The notes beneath the pieces were generated by a model. It was not told where the DNA came from and did not search any database. It saw only the letters and a program-made list of their open reading frames with translations. 43,721 nucleotides of DNA from the NCBI GenBank assembly GCA_046724395.1, contig JBKOWM010000066.1, forward strand, positions 1 to 43,721. Reading direction: 5' to 3'. Both the position numbers and the translations under genes were made by a program. Position 1 is the stretch's first letter. Each line of letters begins with the position of its first letter. Positions 1-8,249 of the stretch are shown here, one piece after another. This DNA comes from DATAEU01 sp046724395 (GTDB lineage: Bacteria; Actinomycetota; UBA4738; HRBIN12).

Positions 1-196
1 CGTCCGGGCGCTTTCGGCCTTGGGCCACGGCGCGCCGCGGCGTCCGACGTTCGGTCATCTGTCGGAGGCGGTCGTCGGGCCGTACACGATGCTCGGAAGC
101 TTCCATCCCAGCCAGCAGAACACATTCACCGGCAGACTCACGCCGGCGATGCTGGACGAAGTGTGGTTTCGCGCGCGGGCGCTGACCGAGGTGTGA
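1..196 (+). CDS. Uracil-DNA glycosylase family 5 (UDGb), C-terminal fragment
   Basis: The open frame runs in from the left edge (codons begin at base 2) and ends at TGA 194-196, giving the last 64 residues. The stretch GSFHPSQQNTFTGRLT matches the second active-site motif (HPSQQNTFTGRLT type) of UDGb enzymes, which remove uracil and other deaminated bases from DNA in base-excision repair. The rest of the protein, including the first motif and the Fe-S cysteines, lies outside the window. The family call rests on this one motif, which is distinctive. Confidence 0.85.
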   Translation, partial: VRALSALGHGAPRRPTFGHLSEAVVGPYTMLGSFHPSQQNTFTGRLTPAMLDEVWFRARALTEV

Positions 197-216
197 GAGC
201 CGTTCCGGCGCTCGGA

Positions 217-681
217 TCAGTGGTCGCCCGGTTGCGACCCTTCGTCACCGTCGCGGCGCGCACGGCGCGCGTCGAGGCGCCGGACTCCCGGAATCTCGTC
301 GAGCTTGAGGACCACAACGGCCAGCACCGTCCCGAGGGCAGCAGTAAGGTAGTCACCCGACCCGCACAGGACTCCGATCGCCGCGGCGGCCCAGACCGCG
401 GCAGCCGTTGTGAGGCCGAGGACGCTTCCCGGCTCGCGTTGGAAGATGAGCCCGGCGCCGATGAAGCCGATCCCCGCCGCGACGCCCTGGATGATCCGGC
501 TGACGGCATCGCCGGAGATCTCGTCGCCGAGCGAAACGATGCCCGCCGTTCCGAGGCCGATGAGCGCGAACGTCCGCGACCCGGCCGACTTGCCGCGGAG
601 CTCGCGCTCGAATCCGATCACCCAGCCGAGCCCGGCGGCGAGCGCCATCCGCCCGACCATCGTCCACTGCACGGCGTGCAC
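217..681 (-). CDS. MgtC/SapB family membrane protein
   Basis: This 154-residue protein begins with the MgtC signature: residues 22-40 contain IGFERELRGKSAGSRTFAL, followed by hydrophobic helices at about 38-55, 62-80 and 87-125. MgtC proteins are inner-membrane proteins linked to Mg2+ limitation, acid tolerance and F1Fo ATPase modulation; their reaction is unsettled. The C-terminus is short and charged (RRLDARRARRDGDEG), so the larger cytoplasmic domain of MgtC proper is missing, as in SapB/YhiD-type members. The GTG start at 681 is the first in frame; an ATG at 660 is an alternative. It ends 20 bp from the uracil-DNA glycosylase stop, tail to tail. Confidence 0.85.
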   Translation of the reverse strand: MHAVQWTMVGRMALAAGLGWVIGFERELRGKSAGSRTFALIGLGTAGIVSLGDEISGDAVSRIIQGVAAGIGFIGAGLIFQREPGSVLGLTTAAAVWAAAAIGVLCGSGDYLTAALGTVLAVVVLKLDEIPGVRRLDARRARRDGDEGSQPGDH

Positions 682-731
682 GCGAACAGGCTACCCCGGC
701 CGCTCGCTCAGGTCGCCGCTACGCTGGACGC

Positions 732-2693
732 ATGATGCGGGGCGCGCACGGCCGGTGGTCCCGGGTCGGGCTCGCCGATGAGGACAAGCGTCCGATCCGC
801 AGGCAGACCGTTCGCCGGGTGGTCGCCACGTTCCGGCCTTACAAGCGCCAGGTCGGGTTGGTCGGGCTCGCCATCGTGGTGACGTCGGGGCTCGGCGTCG
901 TGAACCCGCTGCTGATCAAGTGGATCTTCGACAACGGGCTGTTCGGGAACCCGGCCGGCGTCTGCAGCGGCGGCCCATGCCCCGACCTGCACGCGCTGTA
1001 CGTCGGCGTGACGTTCATGGTCGTCATCCCGATCGTCACGTCGATCATCGGGATCGGCCAGACCTACCTCGCGAACCTCGTCGGACTCCGCGTCATGCAG
1101 GACCTGCGCAACTCGCTGTATCGCCACCTGCAGGCGATGCCACTCCGGTTCTTCACGGTGACACGCACAGGGGAGATCCAGTCGCGTCTCGCGAACGACG
1201 TTGGCGGCGTGCAGAGCGTCGTCACCGACACTGCCTCGAGCGTCCTGTCGAACATCGTCGTGATCGCGAGCACGCTGGTGGCGATGCTCGTGCTGTCGTG
1301 GCAGTTGACCGTGCTCTCGCTGTTCCTGCTCCCCGTCTTCATCTGGCTGACGTTCAAGGTAGGACGGGCGAGGCGCGAGGTCGCGACGCGCACACAGCGC
1401 ACGCTCGCCGATCTCACGTCGATCACCGAGGAAACGCTGTCGGTCTCCGGGGTCCTGCTCGGCAAGGCGTTCGGACGCCAGCAGTTCGAGATCGACCGCT
1501 TCCGCGGCGAGAACGAGCGACTGACCGGCCTGCAGATCCGCAATACGATGATCGGCCGCTCGTTCTTCGCGATCGTCGGTACGTTCTTCTCGATCACGCC
1601 GGCGCTCGTCTATCTCGTCGCCGGGTGGCAGCTCGCGAACGGCTCGTCGTCGATCACGGCCGGAACGCTCGTCGCCTTCACCACGCTCCAGTCGCGCTTG
1701 TTCTTCCCTGTCGGCTCGATGCTGCAGGTCTCGACCGAGGTGCAGTCGTCGATGGCGCTGTTCGATCGCGTCTTCGAGTACCTCGACATGCCGCACGAGA
1801 TCAGGGACTCGCCGAGCGCGATCGAGCTGCGCCCCGCCGAGGTCCGCGGATCCGTCCGGTTCTCCGACGTCTGGTTCCACTACGACACGCCTGTGGAGGA
1901 GGGACCGCTCGAGCCCGACGAGCTCGAGCCCGACGCCGCCGACCGCGACCTGATGCGTACCTGGACGCTCGAGGGCGTGTCGCTCGACATCGAGCCCGGA
2001 CGGCTCGCGGCCCTCGTCGGGCCGAGCGGCGCCGGCAAGACGACGATCACCTACCTCGTGCCGCGGCTCTACGACGTCCAGGAGGGATCGGTCGCGATCG
2101 ACGGGATCGACGTGAAGGACATCAAGCTCGACTCGCTCGGCGATCTGATCGGCGTCGTCACGCAGGAGACGTACCTGTTCCACTCGACGATCCGACGCAA
2201 CCTGCTCTACGGCAAGCCGGATGCCACGCAGGAGGAGCTCGAGGCCGCCGCCCGGGCCGCGTTCATCCACGACCGCATCCTGGAGCTGCCCGATGGTTAC
2301 GACACCGTCGTGGGGGAGCGCGGATACAAGCTGTCGGGCGGGGAGAAGCAGCGGCTTGCGATCGCGCGCGTGATCCTGAAGGACCCGCGGATTCTGATCC
2401 TGGACGAGGCGACGTCGAGCCTGGACACGACGTCGGAACGGCTCGTGCAGCAGGCGCTCCGCCCGTTGATGCGCGGACGGACGACCATCGCGATCGCCCA
2501 CCGCCTGTCGACGATCCTGTCGGCGGACGTGATCTTCGTCGTCGACCGAGGCCGCATCGTCGAGCGTGGGACGCACGATGAGCTCGTGGGGCGTGGCGGC
2601 GTCTATGCGCGGCTCTACGAGCAGCAGTTCCGCGGCGGCGAGCTCGACGCCATCACGCAGGACGGCGTCGTCCTGGCCGGCGGCGACGCCTAG
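732..2693 (+). CDS. ABC exporter half-transporter (membrane domain fused to ATPase)
   Basis: This 653-residue protein has the type I exporter layout: six membrane helices in about residues 40-340, then a nucleotide-binding domain. Visible motifs are Walker A GPSGAGKT (430-437), signature LSGGEKQR (534-541), Walker B ILILDEATSSLD (554-565) and the H-loop IAHRLST. A charged insert rich in Glu, Asp and Pro (PVEEGPLEPDELEPDAADRD) sits just before the ATPase core. One half-transporter only is present, so it probably works as a homodimer. The MarR gene follows 48 bp downstream, suggesting drug or metabolite efflux under MarR control. ATG codons at 732 and 735 are both possible starts. Confidence 0.9.
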   Translation: MMRGAHGRWSRVGLADEDKRPIRRQTVRRVVATFRPYKRQVGLVGLAIVVTSGLGVVNPLLIKWIFDNGLFGNPAGVCSGGPCPDLHALYVGVTFMVVIPIVTSIIGIGQTYLANLVGLRVMQDLRNSLYRHLQAMPLRFFTVTRTGEIQSRLANDVGGVQSVVTDTASSVLSNIVVIASTLVAMLVLSWQLTVLSLFLLPVFIWLTFKVGRARREVATRTQRTLADLTSITEETLSVSGVLLGKAFGRQQFEIDRFRGENERLTGLQIRNTMIGRSFFAIVGTFFSITPALVYLVAGWQLANGSSSITAGTLVAFTTLQSRLFFPVGSMLQVSTEVQSSMALFDRVFEYLDMPHEIRDSPSAIELRPAEVRGSVRFSDVWFHYDTPVEEGPLEPDELEPDAADRDLMRTWTLEGVSLDIEPGRLAALVGPSGAGKTTITYLVPRLYDVQEGSVAIDGIDVKDIKLDSLGDLIGVVTQETYLFHSTIRRNLLYGKPDATQEELEAAARAAFIHDRILELPDGYDTVVGERGYKLSGGEKQRLAIARVILKDPRILILDEATSSLDTTSERLVQQALRPLMRGRTTIAIAHRLSTILSADVIFVVDRGRIVERGTHDELVGRGGVYARLYEQQFRGGELDAITQDGVVLAGGDA

Positions 2694-2696
2694 GAA

Positions 2697-2711
2697 GTCA
2701 ATCGTATTGAC
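2697..2711. promoter_or_regulatory. Palindromic operator, probable MarR site
   Basis: GTCAATCGTATTGAC is a perfect inverted repeat with 6-bp arms and a 3-bp centre. It lies in the 48-bp gap between the ABC exporter stop and the marR GTG start, 31 bp upstream of that start. MarR-family dimers typically bind short AT-richer palindromes of this kind near their own promoter, so autoregulation is likely. Whether the upstream exporter is also controlled is not shown by this site, because it lies downstream of that gene. Confidence 0.65.
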
Positions 2712-2741
2712 CGTTCGTGTCCGACTGCGGAGGATGGACCC

Positions 2742-3179
2742 GTGGCGGAAGCCGACCTCGTACGCCTACTGCTGGAGGGTCACCGCGCCGCGTCGGCCGA
2801 GCTCGTGTCTTCGATGGTCGAGCGCGGGTATCCGGACGCCAAGGCGGCGCACGGCGCCGTGTTCATGAACATCGATCGACGCTCGGGCACGCGGCTGACG
2901 GATCTGGCGCGGCGCGCCGGGATGACGAAGCAGGGGATGATGCTCATCGTGGACGACCTCGAGCAGCGGGGATACGTCCGGCGCGTGCCCGACGCCGAGG
3001 ACGCCCGTGCGAAGGTCGTCCGTCTCACGGCTCGCGGCCGTCGGTACGTGGCCGAGGCCCGCCGCGCGATGGCTGCCCTGGAGGCGCGGGCGCGGCGGGA
3101 ACTTGGGGAGCGGCGGTACGAGGCCCTTCGCGACGGGCTCGAACTGCTCGTGTCGGGGGAAGAGGTGCCAGAGGAATGA
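2742..3179 (+). CDS. MarR family transcriptional regulator
   Basis: This 145-residue protein has the MarR winged helix-turn-helix in about residues 45-110: the recognition segment is LTDLARRAGMTKQGMMLIVDDLEQRGYV, followed by the wing with conserved VRRVPDAEDARAKVVRLTARGR. Flanking helices would form the dimer interface. The GTG start at 2742 is set by a GGAGG at 2729-2733. A palindrome at 2697-2711 lies upstream and is the likely operator. The gene sits between an ABC exporter and glucose-6-phosphate isomerase; the next gene starts 7 bp after its stop, so marR and pgi are probably co-transcribed. The ligand is unknown. Confidence 0.9.
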   Translation: MAEADLVRLLLEGHRAASAELVSSMVERGYPDAKAAHGAVFMNIDRRSGTRLTDLARRAGMTKQGMMLIVDDLEQRGYVRRVPDAEDARAKVVRLTARGRRYVAEARRAMAALEARARRELGERRYEALRDGLELLVSGEEVPEE

Positions 3180-3186
3180 CAGAGCT

Positions 3187-4719
3187 TTGAGCGAGACGGA
3201 CGAGGCCGTCCGCGCCCGACTGGCCGCGTTCACGCGCGACGACGTCGTCGGCCGGATCCAGCGCAAGGACTACACGGTGTGGTCCACGAATCCGACCGAG
3301 GTCGCCGACCGGCTGGGCTGGCTGACCGTGATCGACGAGATGCCGGCCCGGGTGGAGGCTCTGCGTTCGTTCGCCTCGGCGGCGGCCGGCGACGGGCTGC
3401 GCACGGCGATCCTGGCGGGGATGGGCGGCTCGAGCCTGGCTCCCGAGGTCTTCCGCGAGTGCTTCGGAGTGGCGGACGGGTTGTTGGATCTGATCGTCCT
3501 CGATTCGACCCACCCTGATCAGATCGCGGACGTCGAGGGCCGGGTGGACCTCGACGAGACCCTCTTCGTCATCTCGAGCAAGTCGGGCTCGACGATCGAG
3601 ACGGACTCCCATCTGCGGTACTTCTGGGAGCGCGTCCCCGACGGGCGTCGCTTCGCTGCCGTGACCGACGCTGGGACGCCGCTGGAGGCGCTCGCGCGCG
3701 AGCGGGGCTTCCGGGAGGTTTTCGTGAACCGCGCCGACATCGGCGGTCGATACTCCGCGTTGTCGTACTTCGGTCTCATGCCGGCCGCGCTGATCGGCGC
3801 CCCGCTCGACCTCCTCCTCGACGGCGCGATCGAGATGGCGTCGACGTGGCGGCGGGCCCACGGCGCCGAGCGCTGGGACCTCGGGCTCGATCTCGGGGTG
3901 CGGGTCGGCGAGGCCGCCCGGGCCGGACGCGACAAGCTAACGATCGTCCTACCAAAGGAGATCGCTGCCTTCGGCGCGTGGCTCGAGCAGCTCATCGCGG
4001 AGTCGACCGGCAAACGCGGCACAGGCATCGTCCCGGTCGTCGACGAGCCTCCCGGCGCGCCCGCGGTCTTCGGCGACGATCGACTGTTTGCCGCCAGCGG
4101 CGATGCGGCCGACGTCCTTGGGGTGGTCGAGGAGGCGGGCCACCCGCTCGTCCGCCTGCCGAACGCCGGGCCCGAGGATCTGGGCCGCGAGATGTATCGG
4201 TGGGAGTTCGCCACCGCGATCATCGGATCAGTCCTCGGGATCAATCCATTCGACCAACCGGATGTCCAGTCGGCCAAGGACGCGACGGCGCGGGTCCTGG
4301 GGGATGCGGGCGAACAGGCGCCCGATGCCGGAGACGCCGCCGAGATTCTCGACGCCGCCGCGCCGCCCGACTACGTCGCGATCCAGGCCTACGTGCCCCG
4401 CGACGCCGGACACGTAGACCGGCTCGAGCGCGTCCGCCTGCGCATCCGCGACCGTCACCGCGTCGCCGTCACGGTGGGCTTCGGCCCGCGCTTCCTGCAC
4501 TCCACCGGGCAGCTGCACAAGGGCGGCCCGAATACCGTCGTCGCGATCCAGGTGGTCGAGCCTCCGTCGACAGACCTCGCGATCCCCGGCCGGGACTTCA
4601 CGTTCGGTCGGCTCCTCCGCTCGCAGGCAGACGGAGACCTCACCGCGCTCCGCGCGCGCGGGCGCAGGACCGCCCGCGTCGATCTCGCGGGCCTCGAGGC
4701 CCTGGCCGACTCGGGGTAA
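3187..4719 (+). CDS. pgi: Glucose-6-phosphate isomerase (Tal-PGI type)
   Basis: The 510-residue protein interconverts glucose 6-phosphate and fructose 6-phosphate. Sugar-phosphate isomerase motifs are clear: AGMGGSSLAPEV near 77-88, VISSKSGSTIET near 128-139, GGRYSALSYFG with the usual active-site Arg, and STGQLHKGGPN with the catalytic Lys near the C-terminus. The C-terminal third (DYVAIQAYV to HKGGPNTVVAIQVV) matches the PGI half of bifunctional transaldolase/PGI proteins, but no transaldolase domain precedes it. TTG at 3187 is preferred because the GAGGAA of the marR 3' end lies about 10 bp upstream; there is no ATG nearby. The gene links to the glucan-degrading enzymes at 10405-14422 through glucose 6-phosphate. 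Confidence 0.88.
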   Translation: MSETDEAVRARLAAFTRDDVVGRIQRKDYTVWSTNPTEVADRLGWLTVIDEMPARVEALRSFASAAAGDGLRTAILAGMGGSSLAPEVFRECFGVADGLLDLIVLDSTHPDQIADVEGRVDLDETLFVISSKSGSTIETDSHLRYFWERVPDGRRFAAVTDAGTPLEALARERGFREVFVNRADIGGRYSALSYFGLMPAALIGAPLDLLLDGAIEMASTWRRAHGAERWDLGLDLGVRVGEAARAGRDKLTIVLPKEIAAFGAWLEQLIAESTGKRGTGIVPVVDEPPGAPAVFGDDRLFAASGDAADVLGVVEEAGHPLVRLPNAGPEDLGREMYRWEFATAIIGSVLGINPFDQPDVQSAKDATARVLGDAGEQAPDAGDAAEILDAAAPPDYVAIQAYVPRDAGHVDRLERVRLRIRDRHRVAVTVGFGPRFLHSTGQLHKGGPNTVVAIQVVEPPSTDLAIPGRDFTFGRLLRSQADGDLTALRARGRRTARVDLAGLEALADSG

Positions 4720-4723
4720 CGCG

Positions 4724-5536
4724 TCAGCCGGTGACCGTGACGTCGAGGAACTTGCCGACGGCGAACGTGATCCCCGCGGCGGCGGTGCCCACGATGAGCA
4801 TCCGCGCCCCCGAGAGGTAGAAGCGCTTGCCGGTGAAGTACGACATCGCCGCGCCGACGGCGAACAGCGTCACGCCGGAGAGCACGCCCGAGGCGACCGC
4901 GGCCGGCGTTCCGCTGGTGACGAGGAACGGCAGCAGCGGGACGAGCGCCCCGAACGCGAACGTCACGAACGAGGAGCCAGCGGCGGCCCAGGGCGATCCG
5001 AGCCCGCCCTCGGGGTCGAGGCCGAGCTCCTCGCGGGCGTGCGTCTGAAGCGCGATCTCCGGGTCGGCCATGACGACCTCCGCGAGCTGCGTGGCGAGCG
5101 AAGGTGGGATCCCCTTGCGCTCGTACAGGTCAACCAGCTCGTGGCGCTCCTCATCGGGCATCGAGCCGATCTCGTGTGCCTCCAGGTGGATCAGGCGTTC
5201 GAACACCTCGCGCTGAACCTTCATCGAGATGTACTCGCCGCCCGCCATGGAGAACGCGCCGGCGAGCAGACCCGCGATGCCCGCGAGCAGGATGAACCTG
5301 TTCGACACGCCGGCGCCCGCGACGCCGAAGATCAGAGACACGTTCGAAACCAGCCCGTCGTTCACTCCGAAGATCGCGGCGCGGAGCGCGCCCGATCTCC
5401 CGCCGACGGGGCGCTGCTCGTGGGTGACGTCGCCGACGTGCGGCAGCATCCGGGCCGACGGACGCCGCATCCGCTGAACGAGCGAGGCGAGCTGGAAACG
5501 GCGCTCCTTCGTGCGTTCGTCCTGAGGGGACAGCAT
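4724..5536 (-). CDS. VIT1/CCC1 family iron/manganese transporter
   Basis: This 270-residue membrane protein carries the VIT1/CCC1 signatures FGVNDGLVSNVSLIFG (56-71) and AGAFSMAGGEYIS (92-104). A Glu/His-rich segment follows (VFERLIHLEAHEIGSMPDEERHEL, about 111-134), corresponding to the cytoplasmic metal-binding region. Two hydrophobic pairs near the C-terminus complete about five helices. Family members move Fe2+ or Mn2+ out of the cytoplasm with a proton gradient. The ATG at 5536 is the likeliest start, although no strong ribosome-binding site precedes it. It converges on pgi with a 4-bp gap and diverges from the K+ channel gene. Confidence 0.88.
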   Translation of the reverse strand: MLSPQDERTKERRFQLASLVQRMRRPSARMLPHVGDVTHEQRPVGGRSGALRAAIFGVNDGLVSNVSLIFGVAGAGVSNRFILLAGIAGLLAGAFSMAGGEYISMKVQREVFERLIHLEAHEIGSMPDEERHELVDLYERKGIPPSLATQLAEVVMADPEIALQTHAREELGLDPEGGLGSPWAAAGSSFVTFAFGALVPLLPFLVTSGTPAAVASGVLSGVTLFAVGAAMSYFTGKRFYLSGARMLIVGTAAAGITFAVGKFLDVTVTG

Positions 5537-5620
5537 GCTCGAACCGTACCCGAAAGGGCGCGAATCCTCCGCACGGAGAACGGTTCTCGCTGGTCGCCAG
5601 GCATCGTGCGAGGATTGGAC

Positions 5621-6346
5621 GTGGCCGATCGTCGCGACGATGACGACCGAGCGGCGAAGCGACCGTTCACCGACACATCCCGGCGCGGATGGTCGTTGCG
5701 ACGGCGGGTGCGCGAGCGCGGCTCCTACGGCGTGCTCTTCGGCCTCATCGTGCTGCTCCTCACGGCGACTGCACTCGCGGGACACTGGCCCGCAAGCGCC
5801 GCCATCGTCGCGATCCTCGAGGGCATCGTCCTGCTCTATGCGCTGTGGTCGGCGAGAGCGGGGCGGCGCGTTCTTCGGCTGGCCCTCGTCGTGGTGCCCG
5901 TCGTCGTCGTCGTCGTTGCGGTCGCCGCCGGACGGACGTCGGACGTGGCGGAAGCCGCGGTCTCCGCGGCGGAGGCGGCGCTGTCGCTCGGAGCGATCGC
6001 CGCGATCGTCCGCGAGCTCACGGAGCACCTTCGAATAAGCCGCGCCACGATCCTCGGCGCGCTGTGCGTATACCTGCTGATCGGGCTGTTGTTCGCGTCC
6101 GTCTACACAACCGTGAGCGCGGTGTCGCCGAACTCCTTCTTCGCGCAGCAGGCCGATCCAAGCGCGATCGATTTCCTGTACTTCAGCTTCGTCACGCTCA
6201 GCACGGTTGGGTACGGCGATCTCACGGCTGCCGGAAACCTCGGGCGCATGCTGGCGGTCACCGAGGCCCTCCTCGGACAGCTCTATCTTGTCACCGTGGT
6301 CGCGCTCATCATCAGCAACGTCGGACGGGAGCGGAGTACTCGCTGA
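5621..6346 (+). CDS. Two-pore-helix type K+ channel (ion channel 2 family)
   Basis: The 241-residue protein has four hydrophobic stretches (about 38-52, 60-76, 85-103, 143-165), then the pore helix and selectivity filter TVGYGD (195-200) and a last helix at 212-233. TVGYGD is the K+ filter. The pore half is canonical; the N-terminal helices lack the Arg-rich S4 sensor of voltage-gated channels, and there is no RCK/TrkA-N domain. GTG 5621 is preferred because GAGGA lies 7 bp upstream; residues 1-30 are charged and cytoplasmic. The gap to the divergent VIT1 gene is 84 bp. Confidence 0.87.
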   Translation: MADRRDDDDRAAKRPFTDTSRRGWSLRRRVRERGSYGVLFGLIVLLLTATALAGHWPASAAIVAILEGIVLLYALWSARAGRRVLRLALVVVPVVVVVVAVAAGRTSDVAEAAVSAAEAALSLGAIAAIVRELTEHLRISRATILGALCVYLLIGLLFASVYTTVSAVSPNSFFAQQADPSAIDFLYFSFVTLSTVGYGDLTAAGNLGRMLAVTEALLGQLYLVTVVALIISNVGRERSTR

Positions 6347-6355
6347 TCGAGCGGC

Positions 6356-6637
6356 TCAGCCGGCCAGGATCTTCGCCTTCTGCGCCTCGAACTCGGCGTC
6401 CGTGAGGACGCCCGACGCCTTCAGCTCGCCAAGCGACTTCAGCTGCTCGATCTTCTCGTCGGTCGTCGGCCCAGCTGGCTGAGCGGGAGATGGCTCGTAC
6501 GCGGCCTGCTGGGAATACGGGTCTTGGTCCTGAGATGCCCATCGGTTCGCCTGGCGGCGTGACACTCGATTCGACACCGCCGTGGCCGTTCCGGCCACAA
6601 CGGCCGTTCGCGCGACTCCGCGGATGAGACCCGGCAT
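6356..6637 (-). CDS. SHOCT domain protein
   Basis: This 93-residue protein has a short N-terminal segment rich in small residues (GVARTAVVAGTATAVSNRVSRR), a Gln/Pro-rich linker, and a C-terminal SHOCT domain from about residue 58 (DEKIEQLKSLGELKASGVL, then TDAEFEAQKAKILAG). SHOCT domains are short helical C-terminal modules of unclear role, often on membrane-associated proteins. Its ATG follows the TAG stop of the DUF6325 gene directly, and its ribosome-binding site (AGGAGGG) lies inside that gene's last codons, so the two are translationally coupled. A second SHOCT protein is at 18520. Confidence 0.85.
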   Translation of the reverse strand: MPGLIRGVARTAVVAGTATAVSNRVSRRQANRWASQDQDPYSQQAAYEPSPAQPAGPTTDEKIEQLKSLGELKASGVLTDAEFEAQKAKILAG

Positions 6638-7084
6638 CTACGATCCCTCCTGTTCGTCGAGCTCGTCCAGCGCGGCGATGAAGGCGTTGATCGGAATCCG
6701 GCCCGTTGCCACGAGCCTGGCCCCGCCACGGCGAACGGCGGTCGCGAACGGGGCCGCCCACGTGTTCTCGTAGACGAGCAGTGCGGCCGAAGACCCCGGC
6801 TCCACCGCGGTCGCCGCCTCCCGGTAGTCGTCGTCCCCGAGGAGGTCCGACGACGCGCCCTCGAAGATCGTCAGTTCGGGGTCGGATCCCAGATCTTGCA
6901 GCTCGATCCGCGTAACCCTTCCGTCGTTCTCTTTCTGGACGAACGCGAGATCGAGAATCCGAATGAGACCCCGGTCGACGAGGTCGACGAGAAGTGGCAA
7001 CGCGTCGCCCGTCGGCTTCTGCCCCGGAGGCCATTCGACGACGAGGTAATCGATCGGACCGATTTCGACGTCCGTGTCGCTCAT
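6638..7084 (-). CDS. DUF6325 family protein
   Basis: This soluble, acidic 148-residue protein matches the DUF6325 pattern seen in Actinomycetota: an N-terminal GPIDYLVVEWP strand, a central VDRGLIRILDLAFVQK segment, and a C-terminal half with SSAALLVYENTWAAPF and a GGARLVATGRIP motif. DUF1269-type proteins have a similar overall logic (regulated degradation or sensing has been suggested), but no function is established. ATG 7084 is preceded by GGGAGG at 7-8 bp. It is first in a two-gene operon with the SHOCT gene. A 17-bp palindrome lies 143 bp upstream. Confidence 0.8.
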   Translation of the reverse strand: MSDTDVEIGPIDYLVVEWPPGQKPTGDALPLLVDLVDRGLIRILDLAFVQKENDGRVTRIELQDLGSDPELTIFEGASSDLLGDDDYREAATAVEPGSSAALLVYENTWAAPFATAVRRGGARLVATGRIPINAFIAALDELDEQEGS

Positions 7085-7226
7085 GCAATCCTCCCTTCGA
7101 GCCGTCGATGCCGCCCGGATCCTGGTTTCTTCGGGGGCCGGAGCCCCCCGAGCCCCCTGGGTATCCGTGCCCGGAAGCCTCGGGCGGACCGTGTTCACAT
7201 CGTTGGGCCGCCGACCGAGCGGCACG

Positions 7227-7243
7227 TCATCCCGTCGGGGTGA
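7227..7243. promoter_or_regulatory. 17-bp palindrome, regulon box copy 1
   Basis: TCATCCCGTCGGGGTGA is a near-perfect inverted repeat around a single central base, with one G-T style mismatch. It lies between two divergent genes, 58 bp before the DUF7144-like start at 7301 and 143 bp before the DUF6325 start at 7084. It is one of about eleven copies in the window; see the regulon finding. Confidence 0.75.
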
Positions 7244-7300
7244 TGTTCGGGCTCTCGACGCGTGCGACGGTCGGCCGGTCATGACGAATGGGGTGCGACG

Positions 7301-7744
7301 ATGAGCGAGCCCGAGCGCAGTCACGGTTGGACCGTCTTCGCGTCGATCGCGATCGGCGTCGCCGGGGGTTGGAACCTGATCCTCGGCGTGGCCGCCCTCG
7401 CGAAGAAGGAGTACTTCCACGCCGCATCGTTGCTGTATCAGAACCTGGCCTTCTGGGGAGTCGTCTGGATCGTCATCGGGGCGCTCCAGGTGCTGACTGC
7501 GATACTCGTCATGCGCCGGAGTACGGCGGGAAAGGCCCTGGGCCTGATCGGAGCGTCGGTCTCGATGATCGTCTGGTTCTTCTCGCTCGGTGCGCACCCG
7601 GTCTCGTCCGTGCTCGTCATCGTCCTCGATTCGCTGATCCTCTACGCGCTCACCGCGGACCGACCGTACGGCGGCGATGCTCCCTACGCGGCCGGCACGC
7701 GTCCCTCTGACATGACCGCCCCCGCCGGCCGCCACTTCGGCTGA
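7301..7744 (+). CDS. DUF7144-like four-helix membrane protein
   Basis: The 147-residue protein has four hydrophobic helices (about 8-30, 44-66, 73-95 and 99-118) and a polar C-terminal tail. The pattern of a glycine-rich first helix (VAGGWNLILGVAALAKKEYF), a short extracytoplasmic loop, then WGVVWIVIGALQVLTA closely parallels the DUF7144 protein encoded at 22131-22544, so they are probably paralogues. Function is unknown. ATG 7301 is preceded by GGGGTG; the longer frame from 7262 has no ribosome-binding site. A palindromic box is 58 bp upstream. It converges with the RDD gene with a 22-bp gap. Confidence 0.75.
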   Translation: MSEPERSHGWTVFASIAIGVAGGWNLILGVAALAKKEYFHAASLLYQNLAFWGVVWIVIGALQVLTAILVMRRSTAGKALGLIGASVSMIVWFFSLGAHPVSSVLVIVLDSLILYALTADRPYGGDAPYAAGTRPSDMTAPAGRHFG

Positions 7745-7766
7745 CGCCGTCGACAGCGTCTGGGCC

Positions 7767-8249
7767 CTACGGACCGGACGAGCCGGTCGCCAGCGTCGTC
7801 GCTCGCCGCGCGTTCCAGTCGTACACGACGGCGGTACCGAGCAGGATGTCTTGAACCGCCAGATTGCGCCGGCTGATGAGCACCCAAAGGAGTCCCACGG
7901 GGAAGAAATGGCAGATCAACGCGCGCCCGAACGCGCGAGGCACCGAAAGGCGCGCTCCGTCCGACGTGGAGACGCGGAGGCCGGCAAGATAGTTCCCGGG
8001 GGTGCGACCCGTCGTCGTCCAGAAGAACGTCAGATACAGCACGTAGACGACCGACAGCGCCCCGTACCGCTCGATGCCGCTCGGCCGTGGGAACGAGAAG
8101 GCGAAGCCCGCGAAGACCGCTGCGACCATCCGCCCAACGACGAGGATGAGGGCGGTCCCCACGACGACTACGATGGCGTCGAGGACGCCGGCGCCCAGCC
8201 GGGAGACGAAGCCCGCCCGGTAGGACGCGGCCGCCCTATCCGCGGTCAC
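7767..8249 (-). CDS. RDD family membrane protein
   Basis: The 160-residue protein has the RDD pattern. Its first helix follows YRAGFVSRLGAGVLDAIVVV, with Arg-x-x-Ala-Gly-Val-x-Asp; the second helix covers about residues 53-75 and carries the TTTGRTPGNYLAGLRV loop. A third hydrophobic region, CHFFPVGLLWVLISRRNLAVQD, completes the domain. RDD proteins are small membrane proteins, some tied to Na+/H+ exchange or compatible-solute protection, but substrate is unknown here. The GTG start at 8249 overlaps the TGA stop of the upstream gene (GTGA), with GGGAGG close by, so translation is coupled to the nonapeptide-repeat protein. Confidence 0.87.
   Translation of the reverse strand: MTADRAAASYRAGFVSRLGAGVLDAIVVVVGTALILVVGRMVAAVFAGFAFSFPRPSGIERYGALSVVYVLYLTFFWTTTGRTPGNYLAGLRVSTSDGARLSVPRAFGRALICHFFPVGLLWVLISRRNLAVQDILLGTAVVYDWNARRATTLATGSSGP

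Noticed and set aside
708..2576. Long minus-strand open frame opposite the ABC exporter
   Set aside because: The protein is Arg/Asp/Glu/Gln-rich, matches no domain and is the antisense shadow of a clear ABC transporter with all motifs.
7227..7243. Regulon palindromes as rho-independent terminators
   Set aside because: They lack a T-run, most lie upstream of divergent or leading genes and none follows a stop codon closely with the other features of terminators.
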